Shown here piece after piece: positions 32,801 through 33,236 of a DNA stretch of 33,236 nt. Origin of the DNA: Deltaproteobacteria bacterium (GTDB lineage Bacteria > Desulfobacterota > Desulfobacteria > Desulfobacterales > C00003060). The translations under genes were made by a program, and so were the position numbers. A model generated the notes under the pieces. That model saw nothing but the letters and a program-made list of their open reading frames with translations, was not told the DNA's origin and made no database searches. The stretch covers positions 1 through 33,236 of the forward strand of contig JAFGFW010000007.1 in the NCBI GenBank assembly GCA_016930875.1, written 5' to 3'. Every line of letters begins with the position of its first letter. The first letter of the stretch is position 1.

Positions 32801-33236
32801 CCCACGGATCGCATAATCCCCGGGTTCTTCCACCAGGACGGTCTCTTGATATCCATCTTGAATCAATTTCTGAACAAAGGCCTTCCGGTCTGTTTCTTCA
32901 CCAGGCAGAAAATATTCGGCAAGGCGGGACAAAGCATCTTTGGGAATCAGTTTTTGCAGGACAGCGGCAACAGTACTGATGATAATGGGAGGCCGCGAGG
33001 CGGTCATTATCTGATAGAGGGCTTCTATGCGCCGGCACGATGTTTCGGGATGATAGGAAAGAGGTTTGAAAGGAAGGATGTCGTAGGATGGAAGTGTAAT
33101 GATCGGAATATTCGTTTTTCCCGAAAAAAAACAGATGTCTCTGGTCAGTCGTTCGGCATCCTTGGTTGTTGCACAAAGGACAAAAAGGGGGGACTTGAGC
33201 TCAGCATACAGGCGGCACAACAGGTACGCCTCTTCA
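29849..33236 (-). CDS. mfd: Transcription-repair coupling factor Mfd, 5' end beyond the window
   Basis: The frame is open to the right edge, where the codons read EEAYLLCRLYAELK, so the start is missing (perhaps a few tens of residues). The UvrB-like N-terminal part shows YDILPFKPLSYHPETSCRR and GDYAIRGGLIDLFPP. The RNA-polymerase-interacting part shows KLYVPVDRMNCVQKYVG (about residue 505). The RecG-like motor shows Walker A GDVGYGKTE (about 610), DEEQRFGV (about 711), TATPIPRTL and RGRVGR. The C-terminal TRCF domain follows. Mfd removes RNA polymerase stalled at lesions and recruits UvrA. Confidence 0.96.
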   Translation of the reverse strand, partial: EEAYLLCRLYAELKSPLFVLCATTKDAERLTRDICFFSGKTNIPIITLPSYDILPFKPLSYHPETSCRRIEALYQIMTASRPPIIISTVAAVLQKLIPKDALSRLAEYFLPGEETDRKAFVQKLIQDGYQETVLVEEPGDYAIRGGLIDLFPPLYPDPIRIEFFGDTVESIRTFSAQDQLSLKPLSEVTILPARETVLERSEIDHIVERIRRQGQVLEIGGLRIEETVQKVRNQEQFPGIGGLLPLIYPSVGTIFDYIPTQALPVLIDSGAIEKLALEMEETVIKNFLAATSDGHLCVEPEALYLTWSDVDATFNQHPHLAFKMVPVTDRLAHTCNFAVENNALITQQLKARSQPEALLRPLVDWINRAHENGLATYLSCRTVKHSKRLEGLLVPYGLNLRFLDTFPEHFDPEKTPTICLGELSSGFIWGREAMAVITEDEIFGPKHRLPKTARKGPKALWVAFEDLKSGHLVVHTEHGVGRYGGLAKLEVSGLANDFLFIEYRDGDKLYVPVDRMNCVQKYVGVDGVAPRLDKMGGKSWGRVKERVKKSIRKMAGELLKLYAWRKVQKGHAFSPQDRYFRDFEAAFEYTETPDQSRAVQEVMADMESEAPMDRLICGDVGYGKTEIALRAAFKAVWDNKQVALLVPTTVLAEQHFQTFKRRFEPYPVEIETLSRFRSLSRQRAIVQKLKEGKVDIIIGTHRLLQKDISLKALGLIIIDEEQRFGVAHKEKLKQLRRSVDVLAMTATPIPRTLHMSLMGIRDLSVIATPPEYRYAIKTYICPLNDTVVAEAIHRELQRGGQIFFVHNKIRTIWAMARRLQALAPQVRIGVAHGRLDDEELEKVMLQFLHHEIDLLVCTTIIESGLDFPSANTILINRADKFGLGQIYQLRGRVGRKDEQAYAYLFIPHESSLTRDAQKRLKVLMEHSDLGSGFQIAMSDLQIRGGGTMLGPSQSGQIASVGHEMYLQLMERTMNELKGKPVETEVEPEIIVNHSAYIPERYISDIDQRLTTYRRLARVTETSELEDLRVELQDRFGSPPQEAMALLEKIILKVLCKQLGIQRLEIGSQNIVFTFSEKTRVTPEKITSLVQKEPRLYRLTPDYALHARIVSDGGNDLVGATKKVLQALT

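Overview
The window reads as a chromosome segment of a Gram-negative deltaproteobacterium (Desulfobacterota-like). Pointers are the split glycyl-tRNA synthetase (glyQ/glyS), the mfd gene followed by two parvulin-type chaperones, a Porin_5 outer-membrane protein, several response regulators including an NtrC-type activator, and a probable selenoprotein gene. The lineage is an inference from gene families and style; there is no rRNA or tRNA gene to anchor it. All genes except the Nudix hydrolase lie on the minus strand, so transcription generally runs from high to low coordinates.

Layout. 1-3.8 kb: phosphate uptake, with a putative porin, a DUF47/PhoU-like protein and a PiT transporter; a Pho-box-like repeat lies upstream of the porin and a near-consensus promoter upstream of PiT. 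3.8-5.5 kb: a long nested palindrome, a YkgJ-type cysteine-cluster protein and a divergent Nudix hydrolase. 5.5-12 kb: a run of small envelope and signalling proteins (two SH3 proteins, a baeRF eRF1-like protein, an STN-like protein with an RG-rich tail, a receiver, a BON protein, an unknown) headed by a sigma-54 activator whose receiver has lost its phosphorylation site. Three 20-bp tandem units carrying a dyad sit directly after the activator gene, upstream of a sigma-54-like promoter. 12-18.8 kb: a CUT1-type ABC importer translationally coupled to a nitrilase-family amidohydrolase, preceded by an asparagine-synthetase-like amidotransferase.

18.8-19.7 kb is non-coding and holds a structured repeat, a strong promoter-like sequence with an inverted repeat, and a response-regulator fragment. 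19.7-26.8 kb: housekeeping genes glyS, glyQ, recO, mgtE and asnS, and a receiver protein with a C-terminal membrane helix. 26.8-27.9 kb: the second copy of the structured repeat, a PilZ protein and a CGGC-family gene that is hidden by an in-frame TGA. That TGA replaces a position I expect to be cysteine and is followed by a bSECIS-like hairpin, so the gene probably encodes a selenoprotein. 27.9-33.2 kb: two periplasmic peptidyl-prolyl isomerase/chaperones and mfd, which runs off the right edge.

The most interesting items are the probable CGGC selenoprotein (27362-27706), the degenerate activator with its candidate enhancer and promoter (10292-11907), and the structured repeat family whose stems covary between the two copies (18903-19050 and 26822-27010).
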